In this document: positions 28,601 through 36,667 of the stretch, piece by piece
How the letters are laid out: each line of letters starts with the position of its first letter
Numbering within the stretch: position 1 is the stretch's first letter
From: Microbacterium sp. HD4P20
Lineage (GTDB): Bacteria; Actinomycetota; Actinomycetes; Actinomycetales; Microbacteriaceae
NCBI RefSeq assembly: GCF_019449275.2
Contig: NZ_JAHZQZ020000019.1
Coordinates: forward strand, 62,001-126,000
Length of the DNA: 64,000 nucleotides
Direction of reading: 5' to 3'
Notes under the pieces: generated by a model
Database searches by the model: none
Told to the model about the DNA's origin: nothing
The model's input: the letters and a program-made list of their open reading frames with translations, nothing else
Program-made: the position numbers and the translations under genes

Positions 28601-29626
28601 GTGGCGCACAGGTTGGTGACCGTACATGATGTCGCCGCTCGCTCCGGCGTGTCGATCGCGACCGTATCTCGTGCACTGCGCGAGCCCCACCGCGTTTCGG
28701 AAGACACCCGCGATCGAGTCCTGGCTGCCGTCCACGACCTGGGGTACCGGCCGAATCGGGCGGCGAGCAGCCTTCGCCGCGGACGCACCGGCGTCATCGC
28801 CCTCGTCGTGCCCGACATCGTCAACCCGTACTTCTCGTCGCTCACCAAGGGAGCGCAGGGACTGTCTCGCGAGCGCGGCTACGGGCTCGTCGTCGTCGAC
28901 ACCACCGAGCTCGCCGAAGTCGAAGCTGAGGAGATCGCGGCGCTGCGCTCGCAGATCGACGGCATCATCCTGGCCTCCTCGCGGTTGCCTGATGACCGTC
29001 TCGTCGAGGTTGCGAGCACGACGAACTGCGTACTGATCAACCGGGATCTGAGCGAACTCGGCGTGACCACCCCCACCGTGACGATCGATGAGCGTGCCGG
29101 TGCGCGCATCGCGGTCGGCCACTTGCATGAGCTGGGGCACCGCCGCATCGCGTATGTCGGAGGGCCTGAGCGCTCGTGGTCGCAAGGCCGCCGAGCCCAG
29201 GGCACTCGTGCGGCTGCGGCCGAGCTGGACGGGGTGACGCTGATCGAGGTGGGCTCCTTCGCGCCCGACGTCGACGGCGGCCGGGCCGCAGCGACGGCGG
29301 CCCGCGACAGCGGTGCGACCGCGGTCATCGCCTACAACGACCTCGTAGCCCTCGGGCTCCTTGCGCGATGGTCCGAGAGCAGCATCCGGGTCCCCGACGA
29401 CGTGAGTCTCATGGGCTTTGACAACACGTTCGTCGCGGAGCTGTCGTCGCCGCGCCTGACGAGCGTCGGCGCTGACCTGACCGAGTGCGGCGAGCTCGCC
29501 GTCGAGCTCCTGCTGGAGCGGATCGATCATCACGAGCCGACCGGGGCAGGGCTTCACCGTGTGGTCACACCGCGCCTCGCGATCCGCGCCTCGACCGCGG
29601 CCCCCGCCGGCGCGGGCGCGCGCTGA
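28601..29626 (+). CDS. LacI-family regulator of the uronate genes
   Basis: 341 residues from the GTG at 28601. The frame is open from 28520, but that codon lies inside the second operator and the extra residues do not look like protein; a GTG at 28616 would start directly at VTVHDVAA. The HTH is VTVHDVAARSGVSIATVSRA, followed by the hinge and a sugar-binding sensor domain with the MGFDNTF and RLTSVGAD signatures near the end. It is divergent from uxaC across tandem operators, so it likely represses the uxaC-manD-aguA unit and itself, with a uronate, an aldouronate or fructuronate as inducer (inference). Confidence 0.88.
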   Translation: MAHRLVTVHDVAARSGVSIATVSRALREPHRVSEDTRDRVLAAVHDLGYRPNRAASSLRRGRTGVIALVVPDIVNPYFSSLTKGAQGLSRERGYGLVVVDTTELAEVEAEEIAALRSQIDGIILASSRLPDDRLVEVASTTNCVLINRDLSELGVTTPTVTIDERAGARIAVGHLHELGHRRIAYVGGPERSWSQGRRAQGTRAAAAELDGVTLIEVGSFAPDVDGGRAAATAARDSGATAVIAYNDLVALGLLARWSESSIRVPDDVSLMGFDNTFVAELSSPRLTSVGADLTECGELAVELLLERIDHHEPTGAGLHRVVTPRLAIRASTAAPAGAGAR

Positions 29627-29655
29627 CGGCGGCTGAATGCGGGCGGCCGCGCCGG

Positions 29656-29704
29656 CTTCGCGCGAGACGCGGTGACGCGGTGGCGCGGTGGCGTTCGTGC
29701 GAAG
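29656..29704 (+). terminator. weak hairpin after the LacI gene
   Basis: CTTCGCGCGA (29656-29665) pairs with TCGTGCGAAG (29695-29704) at 9 of 10 positions. The loop contains three GCGGTG(A/G)C units of 8 nt. No T-tract follows. Confidence 0.35.
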
Positions 29705-29726
29705 GCTGGACGCGGCATCCCTTCTG

Positions 29727-29749
29727 GTATAGGTTGTCGTCAGCAACAA
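29727..29749 (+). promoter_or_regulatory. xylA promoter with operator-like inverted repeat
   Basis: A -10-like TATAGG (29728-29733) is followed at once by TTGTCGTCAGCAACAA (29734-29749), whose arms TTGTCG and CAACAA are complementary except for one base. ROK-type XylR repressors in Gram-positive bacteria bind inverted repeats of TTTGTT type, so this could be a xylose-responsive operator on the transcription start. No XylR gene lies in the window. Confidence 0.45.
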
Positions 29750-29767
29750 TTCCCGCGAAGGAGCGCC

Positions 29768-30958
29768 ATGCCCACCCCCACTCCCGCCGACAAGTTCTCG
29801 TTCGGCCTCTGGACCGTCGGCTACAACGGCACGGACCCGTTCGGCGGGCCGACCCGCAACGCCCTCGATGTCGTGCACGTGGTCGAGAAGCTCGCCGAGC
29901 TCGGCGCTTACGGGCTCACGTTCCACGACGACGACCTGTTCGCATTCGGATCGAGCGACGCCGAGCGCCAGAACCAGATCGATCGCCTCAAGGGCGCGCT
30001 CGCCGACACCGGCCTGATCGTGCCGATGGTGACGACCAATCTCTTCTCGGCCCCCGTCTTCAAGGACGGCGGCTTCACGTCCAACGACCGCGACGTGCGC
30101 CGTTTCGCGCTGCGCAAGGTGTTCCGCCAGCTCGACCTCGGTGCCGAGCTCGGCGCCAAGACCTTCGTCATGTGGGGCGGCCGCGAGGGCGCCGAGTACG
30201 ACTCCGCGAAAGACATCCGCGCGGCGCTCGAGCGCTACCGCGAGGCCGTCAACCTGCTCGGGGACTATGTCACCGACAAGGGCTACGACATCCGCTTCGC
30301 CATCGAGCCCAAGCCGAACGAGCCCCGCGGCGACATCCTGCTGCCGACCCTGGGTCACGCGATCGCGTTCATCGACTCGCTCGAGCGTCCTGAGCTGGTG
30401 GGCCTGAACCCCGAGGTCGGACACGAGCAGATGGCGGGCCTGAACTTCGCCGCCGGCATCGCGCAGGCGCTGTACCACGGCAAGCTCTTCCACATCGACC
30501 TCAACGGTCAGCGCGGCATCAAGTACGACCAGGACCTCGTGTTCGGCCACGGCGACCTGCACAACGCGTTCGCGCTGGTCGACCTGCTCGAGAACGGCGG
30601 CCCGGGCGGCGTGCCCGCGTACGACGGCCCCCGCCACTTCGACTACAAGCCCTCGCGCACCGAGGACGAGAAGGGCGTGTGGGACTCGGCAGCGGCCAAC
30701 ATGAGCACGTACCTGCTGCTCAAGGAGCGCGCCGCGGCCTTCCGCGCCGACCCCGAGGTGCAGGAGGCGCTCGCCGCCGCGAAGGTCGACGAGCTCTCGG
30801 TGCCCACGCTCAACCCGGGCGAGTCGTACGACGACTTCCTCGCGGACCGCTCCGCCTACGAGGACTTCGACCCGAGCGCCTACCTCGGCGGCAAGGGCTT
30901 CGGCTTCGTCCGCCTGCAGCAGCTCGCGACCGAGCACCTGCTCGGCGCCCGCGGCTGA
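29768..30958 (+). CDS. xylA: xylose isomerase
   Basis: 396 residues from the ATG at 29768, preceded by AAGGAG at 5 nt. It is a class I (actinobacterial-type) xylose isomerase of normal length. Catalytic and metal-site motifs visible are GLTFHDDDL (His), [12 protein letters not shown] (Glu), [11 protein letters not shown] (Glu, His) and [16 protein letters not shown] (Asp cluster). It interconverts xylose and xylulose in the cytoplasm, using xylose released from imported oligosaccharides. It has its own promoter with an inverted repeat, ends at a strong hairpin and precedes xylB by 158 nt, so xylB may be transcribed partly on its own. Confidence 0.97.
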   Translation: MPTPTPADKFSFGLWTVGYNGTDPFGGPTRNALDVVHVVEKLAELGAYGLTFHDDDLFAFGSSDAERQNQIDRLKGALADTGLIVPMVTTNLFSAPVFKDGGFTSNDRDVRRFALRKVFRQLDLGAELGAKTFVMWGGREGAEYDSAKDIRAALERYREAVNLLGDYVTDKGYDIRFAIEPKPNEPRGDILLPTLGHAIAFIDSLERPELVGLNPEVGHEQMAGLNFAAGIAQALYHGKLFHIDLNGQRGIKYDQDLVFGHGDLHNAFALVDLLENGGPGGVPAYDGPRHFDYKPSRTEDEKGVWDSAAANMSTYLLLKERAAAFRADPEVQEALAAAKVDELSVPTLNPGESYDDFLADRSAYEDFDPSAYLGGKGFGFVRLQQLATEHLLGARG

Positions 30959-30967
30959 CCCGCGAAA

Positions 30968-31006
30968 CGGATGCTGTGGCCGCCCGCGCGTCGGCCACAG
31001 CATCCG
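30968..31006 (+). terminator. terminator-like hairpin after xylA
   Basis: CGGATGCTGTGGCCG and CGGCCACAGCATCCG form a perfect 15-bp stem around a 9-nt loop, followed by TCTTCCCT. This is the cleanest terminator-like structure in the window, although the T-tract is poor. Confidence 0.75.
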
Positions 31007-31067
31007 TCTTCCCTCCCGCCGGTTGAGCGTGTCCCACTTTCTGTCGGATACAGCGGCCCTATCGGCG

Positions 31068-31105
31068 GCAATCGGGACATGAAGAGCAGCAATCGGGACA
31101 TGAAG
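31068..31105 (+). repeat. 21-nt tandem duplication before xylB
   Basis: GCAATCGGGACATGAAG occurs at 31068-31084 and 31089-31105, a 21-nt period. The second copy runs into GGAG, which forms the xylB Shine-Dalgarno sequence GAAGGAG. It could be two operator half-turn repeats or a simple slippage duplication. Confidence 0.7.
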
Positions 31106-31116
31106 GAGACGGGGCA

Positions 31117-32451
31117 ATGGCGCTGGTGATGGGAGTCGACTCGTCGACGCAGTCGTGCAAGGTCGTGGTGGTCGACACCGCGACGAGTGACGTCGTTCGT
31201 ACCGCACGTGCATCGCACCCCGCCGGCACGTCGGTCGATCCTGAGGCGTGGTGGCACGCGCTGCAGACCGCGGTCGCCGACGCCGGTGGGCTCGACGGTG
31301 CTGGGCTCGACGGCGCTGGGCTCGACGGCGTCGAGGCGTGGGCGATCGGCGGGCAGCAGCACGGCATGGTAGCCCTCGACGCCGACGGCCGGGTGATCCG
31401 AGACGCGCTGCTGTGGAACGACACCCGCTCGGCACAGGCGGCTGCAGACCTCACGACCGAGTTCGGCGCCGGAGAGCTCGCGCGACGCACCGGACTCGTG
31501 CCCGTCGCATCCTTCACCATCACCAAGCTGCGATGGCTGCGCGATCACGAGCCCGACAACGCGGCCCGTGTGGCAGCCGTCGCGCTGCCGCACGACTGGC
31601 TCACGTGGCGGCTGCGCGGGTTCGGTCCGGCCGGCGAGTCGCCGCGCGGACCGGTGCTCGACGAGCTCGTGACGGACCGGTCGGATGCCTCGGGCACCGG
31701 CTACTGGGACCCCGCTTCAGGCGACTACGATCGCGAACTCCTCGTTGCCGCGCTCGGCCATGACGCGATCCTGCCGCGGGTGCTCGGACCCGAGGAGTGG
31801 GTGACGGATGCCGAGGGCCGGCGTGTCGGCGCAGGCGCCGGCGACAATGCGGGTGCAGCCCTCGGGCTCGGCGCCGGGCCGGGCGACGTGGTCGTCTCGA
31901 TCGGGACCTCGGGCACGGTGTTCGCCGTCAGCGAGGACCGGACCATCGACCCGACCGGCACGGTCGCGGGCTTCGCGGATTGCACGGGCCGGTTCCTACC
32001 GCTGGTCGCGACCCTCAATGCTGCGCGCGTGCTCGACGCGATCGCGCGCGTGCTCGGCGTCGACCACGCCGAGCTGTCGCGCCTCGCACTCGCCGCCGAG
32101 CCGGGCGCCGGCGGCCTGACCCTCGTGCCGTACTTCGAGGGCGAGCGCACTCCGAACCTGCCCGACGCCACGGCATCGCTCACCGGCATGACGCTGGCCT
32201 CGACGACCCGTGAGAACCTCGCGCGCGCCGCGGTCGAGGGCATGCTCTCGGGGCTCGCGGCCGGCCTCGAGGCTCTGCGTGGCCTCGGCGTGCCGCTCGA
32301 GCGCGCGGTACTCATCGGCGGCGGTGCGCAGTCCGAGGCCGTACGCCAGATCGCGCCCCTCGTGCTCGGACTGCCCGTCGAGGTGCCCGAGCCGGGCGAG
32401 TACGTCGCACTCGGCGCCGCCCGGCAGGCGGCCGGGGTCCTCTCCGCCTGA
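31117..32451 (+). CDS. xylB: xylulokinase
   Basis: 444 residues, short for xylulokinase (usually 460-500). It is a FGGY-family kinase with [11 protein letters not shown] (phosphate-1 loop), [16 protein letters not shown] and, in the C-terminal domain, VSIGTSGT and LIGGGAQS. It phosphorylates D-xylulose to xylulose-5-phosphate for the pentose phosphate pathway and completes the xylose branch begun by XylA. Residues about 58-72 are a tandem GLDGA repeat in a surface loop encoded by three near-identical 15-nt units. GAAGGAG precedes the ATG. Confidence 0.95.
   Translation: MALVMGVDSSTQSCKVVVVDTATSDVVRTARASHPAGTSVDPEAWWHALQTAVADAGGLDGAGLDGAGLDGVEAWAIGGQQHGMVALDADGRVIRDALLWNDTRSAQAAADLTTEFGAGELARRTGLVPVASFTITKLRWLRDHEPDNAARVAAVALPHDWLTWRLRGFGPAGESPRGPVLDELVTDRSDASGTGYWDPASGDYDRELLVAALGHDAILPRVLGPEEWVTDAEGRRVGAGAGDNAGAALGLGAGPGDVVVSIGTSGTVFAVSEDRTIDPTGTVAGFADCTGRFLPLVATLNAARVLDAIARVLGVDHAELSRLALAAEPGAGGLTLVPYFEGERTPNLPDATASLTGMTLASTTRENLARAAVEGMLSGLAAGLEALRGLGVPLERAVLIGGGAQSEAVRQIAPLVLGLPVEVPEPGEYVALGAARQAAGVLSA
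31288..31332 (+). repeat. 15-nt tandem repeat inside xylB
   Basis: GGGCTCGACGGYGCT is repeated three times (31288-31302, 31303-31317, 31318-31332, the last diverged at its end), giving [15 protein letters not shown] in frame. Confidence 0.85.
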
Positions 32452-32465
32452 CCCGGCACTTCTCG

Positions 32466-32509
32466 GCAGCGGCAGCGGCAGCAGCGGCAGCGGCAGCGGC
32501 AGCGGCAGC
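32466..32509 (+). repeat. GGCAGC simple repeat after xylB
   Basis: About seven GGCAGC/AGC units follow the xylB stop by a few bases. The stretch could be read as Gly-Ser in one frame, but no start codon context supports translation. Confidence 0.8.
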
Positions 32510-32580
32510 ATGGGGCGAACCATGCACACGCTCACCACAAGATGCATCGATCAGCCGATCCGCGATCGCGTCCTGGCTCC

Positions 32581-32586
32581 TAGCGT
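32581..32586 (+). promoter_or_regulatory. -10-like box, leaderless start of SemiSWEET gene
   Basis: TAGCGT ends 7 nt before the ATG at 32594, and no Shine-Dalgarno sequence lies between. Confidence 0.4.
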
Positions 32587-32593
32587 CGTCGAC

Positions 32594-32986
32594 ATGGACA
32601 TTCCCATGGTCGCGGGTGCGGTCTCCACGGTGCTGTTCGCCGCGGCGAACCTGCCCATGGTCGTCAAAGCCGTCCGTACGCGCGACCTCCGCTCGTACAG
32701 CGGGACCGCGCTGATCCTGGGCAACGTGGGAAACGTCGTGCACACCATCTACGTCGTGAGCCTCCCCTGGGGACCGATCTGGGTGCTGCACGGGTTCTAC
32801 CTGGTCTCGATGGGCGTGATGCTCGCACTGTTCACGGTGGTGCACCGTCGGCCGCATCCTTTCCGTCGATCGGACGCGGCCCGGGGCCCTGGCGACGGCC
32901 GCCATGAATCCGCGGCAGCCGCACACGGCGGAGCTGACCGCCGTGCGGGACGACCTCGAAGCCGCACTTGGCGCGAGGCCGTGTGA
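32594..32986 (+). CDS. SemiSWEET/PQ-loop small membrane protein
   Basis: 130 residues from the ATG at 32594; the open frame upstream is the shadow of xylB. Three membrane helices are visible, the first with AANLPMVVKAVRTRDLRSYS. That Pro-containing motif followed by a charged loop and a Ser/Tyr-rich turn is typical of PQ-loop SemiSWEET half-transporters, which dimerise to pass sugars or other small molecules. A basic, arginine-rich tail of about 45 residues follows the last helix. Its place next to xylB suggests, but does not prove, a sugar substrate. Confidence 0.75.
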   Translation: MDIPMVAGAVSTVLFAAANLPMVVKAVRTRDLRSYSGTALILGNVGNVVHTIYVVSLPWGPIWVLHGFYLVSMGVMLALFTVVHRRPHPFRRSDAARGPGDGRHESAAAAHGGADRRAGRPRSRTWREAV

Positions 32987-33016
32987 CTCGCAGCCGGAAC
33001 GCGCAAGAATGGGCGG

Positions 33017-33859
33017 ATGCCGCAGGCCGACGCCTCCGATCAGCTCGACGAGATCGCCGCCGAGCTGTACGCGCTGCCACCGGACGAGTTCACGAAGACC
33101 CGCAATGCCCGCGCCGGCATGGCGGGCGGGGTCGTCGCCCGTGATGTGAAGGCGCTGCGCAAGCCCACCGTCGCTGCCTGGGCGGTCAACCTCCTGGCCC
33201 GCCAGGGGCAGCTCGGTGAGGCACTCGAGCTGTCGTCGGCGCTGCGCGAGGCGCAGGACGATCTCGACGCCGCCGAGATGTCGCGCCTGGGCAAGCAGCG
33301 TAGGCAGCTGGTCGCCGCGCTGGCCAAGCAGGCGGTCGAGCTCGCGAAGGACGCCGGTGTCGCAGTGAGCGCGGCGGCGCGCGAAGACGTCGAGAAGACG
33401 ATCAACGCGGCGGTGATGGATGCCGCGGCCGCCGCAGCGGTCATGACCGGCCGTCTCGTCAAGCCGCTCGAAGCCGGCGACATCGAGCCCGAGGCGCTCG
33501 CCGACGCCGTCGGCGGGTCGCTGCCCGGCGCGCCCGAACCCGCCCGCCGCGACGACCTCGCCGAACGCCGCGCGCGCAAGGCCGCCGAGAAGGCCGCCCG
33601 CGAAGCGGAACGGCTCGCGAACGAAGCCGAGCGCGCGCTCGCGCGCATGAACGATCGCCGTGCCAAGGCGCAGGAGCGCGTCGACCATGTCCGCGAGCGC
33701 ATCGACGATCTTCGCCGCGACCTCGCGCGGCTCGAGGAGGACGAGGCCGCAGCCGCGGCGAAGCTCGAGGCCATCGAGGCCGAGCGTGCTGACGCCGCGG
33801 CCAAGGCCCGAGAGGCGGCGAAGGCGTCCGAGCGGGCGCAGCGCGAGCTCGACGCCTGA
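33017..33859 (+). CDS. conserved coiled-coil protein of unknown function
   Basis: 280 residues, very rich in Ala, Glu and Arg. The first 170 residues are helical, with ALPPDEFTKTRNARA near the start, a pattern I associate with conserved actinobacterial hypothetical proteins. From about 180 to the end there is an uninterrupted coiled coil (ERRARKAAEKAAREAERLA onward). There is no signal peptide or membrane segment. AAGAAT lies 6 nt before the ATG, suggesting a leaderless start. It is followed by a 690-bp repeat region. I do not recognise a function. Confidence 0.75.
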   Translation: MPQADASDQLDEIAAELYALPPDEFTKTRNARAGMAGGVVARDVKALRKPTVAAWAVNLLARQGQLGEALELSSALREAQDDLDAAEMSRLGKQRRQLVAALAKQAVELAKDAGVAVSAAAREDVEKTINAAVMDAAAAAAVMTGRLVKPLEAGDIEPEALADAVGGSLPGAPEPARRDDLAERRARKAAEKAAREAERLANEAERALARMNDRRAKAQERVDHVRERIDDLRRDLARLEEDEAAAAAKLEAIEAERADAAAKAREAAKASERAQRELDA

Positions 33860-33907
33860 CCTCGCCGGGCCTCCACCCCCCGGCATCCCGCTCCCCGCCC
33901 ACACCTC

Positions 33908-33989
33908 GTCGAAAACGTACGTACTCGCCGAAACCGCACGTCGTGTGCGTCGCCAGTGTGCGGTCTCGGCGGGAACGTGCGTATTCGAC
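33908..33989. repeat. hairpin element B1
   Basis: Arms of 33-34 nt start GTCGAAAACGTACGTA and end TATTCGAC, pairing with about six mismatches around a 15-nt loop. The left arm carries ACTCGCCGAAACCGCAC. Confidence 0.85.
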
Positions 33990-34003
33990 GTAGCGGAAGC
34001 GCC

Positions 34004-34105
34004 GACGCAGCCCCGCGCCCGACGAAGCCCCGCGCCCGATGAAGCCGCGAGGCTGACGCAGCCGCGAGGCCGACGAAGCCCCGCGGCTGACGCAGCCGAA
34101 GCGCC
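34004..34105 (+). repeat. 17-bp tandem repeat, six units
   Basis: Six consecutive 17-nt units of consensus GACGMAGCCSCGMGGCY run from 34004 to 34105 between hairpins B1 and B2. Only two units (GACGAAGCC... and GACGCAGCC...) occur between B2 and B3, near 34268-34301, so copy number varies inside the same locus like a minisatellite. Confidence 0.85.
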
Positions 34106-34170
34106 GCCCCTGGCCCTGGCATCCCCGCGCCCCACTCCCGCTCTCGCGCCCGACTCCCTGCCCACACCTC

Positions 34171-34252
34171 GTCGAGAACGTACGTACTCGCCGAAACCGC
34201 ACGTCGTGTGCGTCGCCGGCGTGCGGTCTCGGCGGGAACGTGCGTATTCGAC
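34171..34252. repeat. hairpin element B2
   Basis: Nearly identical to B1 over 82 bp (for example GTCGAGAACG against GTCGAAAACG). The flanking spacer is also duplicated. Confidence 0.85.
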
Positions 34253-34367
34253 GTAGCGGAAGCGCCGACGAAGCCCTGCGGCCGACGCAGCCGAAGCGCC
34301 GCCCCTGGCCCTGGCCCCCTCCCGCGCCCCACTCCCGCTCTCGCGCCCGACTCCGTGCCCACACCTC

Positions 34368-34449
34368 GTCGAAAACGTACGTACTCGCCGAAACCGCACG
34401 TCGTGTGCGTCGCCAGTGTGCGGTCTCGGCGGGAACGTGCGTATTCGAC
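34368..34449. repeat. hairpin element B3
   Basis: Apparently identical to B1 across 82 bp. It ends about 99 nt before the alarmone synthetase start. Confidence 0.85.
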
Positions 34450-34534
34450 GTAGCTGGGCCGCTCGACGTGGGCAAGGCGCGCTACGCAGACGCGCGGCAT
34501 CCGGTTCTCACAGGACTCTCGTAGCCGCCCTCCC

Positions 34535-34540
34535 TACCGT
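34535..34540 (+). promoter_or_regulatory. -10-like box before alarmone synthetase gene
   Basis: TACCGT ends 7 nt before the ATG at 34548. The intervening GGAGGGC could also serve as a very close Shine-Dalgarno sequence. Confidence 0.4.
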
Positions 34541-34547
34541 GGAGGGC

Positions 34548-35360
34548 ATGCCGAACCCCGCGCCGCTGGTGCCCGTGACGACATCCGATGACGACACCGA
34601 GTTCACGATCTCGGCGGCGGAGCTGCGAGAGATGCGGGACGGGCTGCAGCGGTTTCTGATGGAGTACCGGTTCGGCCTGCAAGAGGTCGAGACCAAGATC
34701 GGCATTCTGCGCGACGAGTTCCTGCTCACGCACGACTACAACCCGATCGAACACGTGTCGAGCCGCGTGAAATCGCCCGACAGCCTGGTCGAGAAGGTGC
34801 AGCGCAAGGGCATCGAGGGCGACTTCGCCACGATCCGCCGTCACGTCACCGACATCGCCGGGGTACGCATCACGTGCAGCTTCGTGGCCGATGTGTATCG
34901 CCTGTTCGACCTGCTGACCGCGCAGGACGACGTGCGCCTGGTCCAGGTGAAGGACTACATCGCCGCGCCGAAGTCGAACGGCTACAAGAGCCTGCACGCG
35001 ATCATCGAGGTGCCGGTGTTCCTGTCGACCGGGCGGATCGAGGTGCCCGTCGAGGTGCAGTTCCGCACGATCGCGATGGATTTCTGGGCGAGCCTCGAGC
35101 ACAAGATCTACTACAAGTACGAGACGCTCGTGCCCGACGAGCTGCTCGCCAGCCTCAAGGACGCCGCCGACACCGCGGCCGAGCTCGATGAGCGCATGGA
35201 GCGCCTGCACCGGTCGATCCGCGGCGGCGGCCCGGGCGGCGCCGGCGGCCGAGTGATCGCCGCTCGCGAACTCGAGGTGGTGACGCCCCCGGATTCGGCG
35301 ACGGTCCCCACGGCCGCCCGCCCGCCCGGTGTGATCCACCCGCCCGCCCGCCCGGTATAG
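34548..35360 (+). CDS. small alarmone synthetase (RelA/SpoT synthetase domain)
   Basis: 270 residues from the ATG at 34548. It contains only the (p)ppGpp synthetase domain: a helical N-terminus, VKSPDSLVEKVQRKG, DIAGVRITC, KSNGYKSLHA and EVQFRTIAMDFWASLEHK, the ATP- and GTP-binding motifs of GTP pyrophosphokinases. There is no HD hydrolase, TGS or ACT domain, so it is a RelP/RelQ-like small synthetase rather than the full-length Rel. A Pro-rich tail of about 40 residues is probably disordered. It would make ppGpp in the cytoplasm from GTP or GDP and ATP. Confidence 0.9.
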   Translation: MPNPAPLVPVTTSDDDTEFTISAAELREMRDGLQRFLMEYRFGLQEVETKIGILRDEFLLTHDYNPIEHVSSRVKSPDSLVEKVQRKGIEGDFATIRRHVTDIAGVRITCSFVADVYRLFDLLTAQDDVRLVQVKDYIAAPKSNGYKSLHAIIEVPVFLSTGRIEVPVEVQFRTIAMDFWASLEHKIYYKYETLVPDELLASLKDAADTAAELDERMERLHRSIRGGGPGGAGGRVIAARELEVVTPPDSATVPTAARPPGVIHPPARPV

Positions 35361-35458
35361 CCCACCCGCTCGCCGGTGAAGCCCACCCGTTGGCGCACCA
35401 GGCGTGCCCCCGCCGTCGGCCATCTCGAACTCACCCGTGCGCAGCACCGGCGCGTCGG

Positions 35459-35464
35459 TAGTCT
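35459..35464 (+). promoter_or_regulatory. -10-like box before antiporter gene
   Basis: TAGTCT ends 6 nt before the GTG at 35471, with TCTCCC between and no ribosome-binding site. Confidence 0.35.
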
Positions 35465-35470
35465 TCTCCC

Positions 35471-36667
35471 GTGGACGACCTCGAGCCGACGCTGCTGGTG
35501 ATTCCGCTCCTCGCCGTGCTCGCGCCGCTGGCGGCGCGGGGACTCGGCCGCTGGGTGCGCGTGCCGGTCGTCGTCTTCGAGCTGATGCTCGGCATCCTGG
35601 TCGGTCCCGCGGTGCTCGGCTGGGCCGTGCCCAGCGCGTTCGTCGACACCCTCTCGGAGTTCGGGCTCGCGATGCTCTTCTTCGTCGCGGGGACCGAGAT
35701 CGAGTTCGGGGCGTTCCGCGGACGGCTGGGGCGGCGCGCGGCGACGGGATGGCTGATCAGCCTCGCCGCCGGTGTGGCGGCAGGATTCCTCCTGGCCCCG
35801 GGCGAGGCGGGCATCGTGATCGGCGTGGCGCTCTGCTCGACGGCGCTCGGCACGCTGCTGCCTATGCTGCGGGATGCCGGTGAGATGCGCACGCCCTTCG
35901 GCCAGGCCGTCGCAGCCATCGGCGCGGTGGGCGAGTTCGGTCCGCTGATCGCGATCTCGATCTTCCTCGGCGGTCGCGAGCCCGGTATCTCCACCGTCAT
36001 CCTCGGCATTTTCGCGCTCGTGGCCGCGCTGGCGATCTGGCTCGCTTTCCGGCTGCCGCGGGGCGCGATGCACGCGTTCGTCAACTCGACGCTGCACACG
36101 TCCGGGCAGTTCGCGATCCGCGTCGTGTTCCTGATCCTCTCGGCACTGGTCGCCCTGAGCATCGTGCTCGACCTGGACCTGCTGCTCGGGGCGTTCACCG
36201 CCGGGATCATCTGGCGACTGATCATGCGCGACGCCTCGGAGCCCGACCGCGAGGCTGTCGAGAGCAAGATCGAGGGCGTGGCGTTCGGTTTCCTCGTGCC
36301 GATCTTCTTCATCTACACGGGCGTCACGTTCGACCTGCAGTCGCTCCTGGACGAGCCGGTGCTCTTCCTCCTGCTGCCGGTGGGGCTGGTGGCGCTGTTC
36401 GTCATCCGCGGGCTGCCCTCGATGCTGTCGGCGCCCGAGGGGTCGACGCGTCGCGATCGCCTCTCCATCGCGCTGATGGGCGCGACGGGGCTGCCGATCA
36501 TCGTCGCCGTCACCGCGATCGGCGTCGAGGAAGGCATCCTGACCTCCTGGCAGCATGCGGTGCTGGTCGCCACCGGAATGCTGTCGGTGCTGGTCTTCCC
36601 GCTGCTGGGCATGGCGCTGCGAGGCGAGCGCGTCCGGGGCGGCACGCTGCAGGACGACATGGCGTGA
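35471..36667 (+). CDS. CPA2-type cation/proton antiporter
   Basis: 398 residues from a GTG. About 12 membrane helices are visible, with the Kef/CPA2 pattern: FELMLGILVGPAVLG in an early helix, FGLAMLFFVAGTEIEF, and a long helix series ending VTAIGVEEGILTSWQHA. It has no C-terminal RCK/TrkA domain, so it is the membrane unit only. It should exchange Na+ or K+ for protons at the inner membrane. The last bases overlap the GTG of the next gene (GTGA), so the small protein there may be an accessory or is simply co-translated. Confidence 0.88.
   Translation: MDDLEPTLLVIPLLAVLAPLAARGLGRWVRVPVVVFELMLGILVGPAVLGWAVPSAFVDTLSEFGLAMLFFVAGTEIEFGAFRGRLGRRAATGWLISLAAGVAAGFLLAPGEAGIVIGVALCSTALGTLLPMLRDAGEMRTPFGQAVAAIGAVGEFGPLIAISIFLGGREPGISTVILGIFALVAALAIWLAFRLPRGAMHAFVNSTLHTSGQFAIRVVFLILSALVALSIVLDLDLLLGAFTAGIIWRLIMRDASEPDREAVESKIEGVAFGFLVPIFFIYTGVTFDLQSLLDEPVLFLLLPVGLVALFVIRGLPSMLSAPEGSTRRDRLSIALMGATGLPIIVAVTAIGVEEGILTSWQHAVLVATGMLSVLVFPLLGMALRGERVRGGTLQDDMA

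Larger units (their letters stand above)
33860..34547. repeat. compound repeat region: hairpins plus 17-bp tandem units
   Basis: This gap has no gene. It holds three 82-bp hairpins (separate entries) and spacers that repeat one another: CGCCCCTGGCCCTGG, CGCCCCACTCCCGCTCTCGC and GACTCC-TGCCCACACCTC precede hairpins B2 and B3. Several frames run open here on both strands, but their composition only reflects the repeats. Confidence 0.85.

Noticed and set aside
28499..31435. A 978-residue minus-strand open frame antisense to lacI and xylA
   Set aside because: It is the mirror of two well-supported genes in high-GC DNA and has no recognisable domain.
32466..32593. Gly-Ser repeat read as an N-terminal extension of the SemiSWEET protein
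   Set aside because: The frame is open from inside xylB but has no start with a ribosome-binding site, and membrane homology begins at the ATG at 32594.
33040..34500. Long minus-strand open frames across the coiled-coil gene and repeat block
   Set aside because: They translate to repeated Arg/Pro/Ala strings that follow the DNA repeats, overlap a better plus-strand gene and show no domain.
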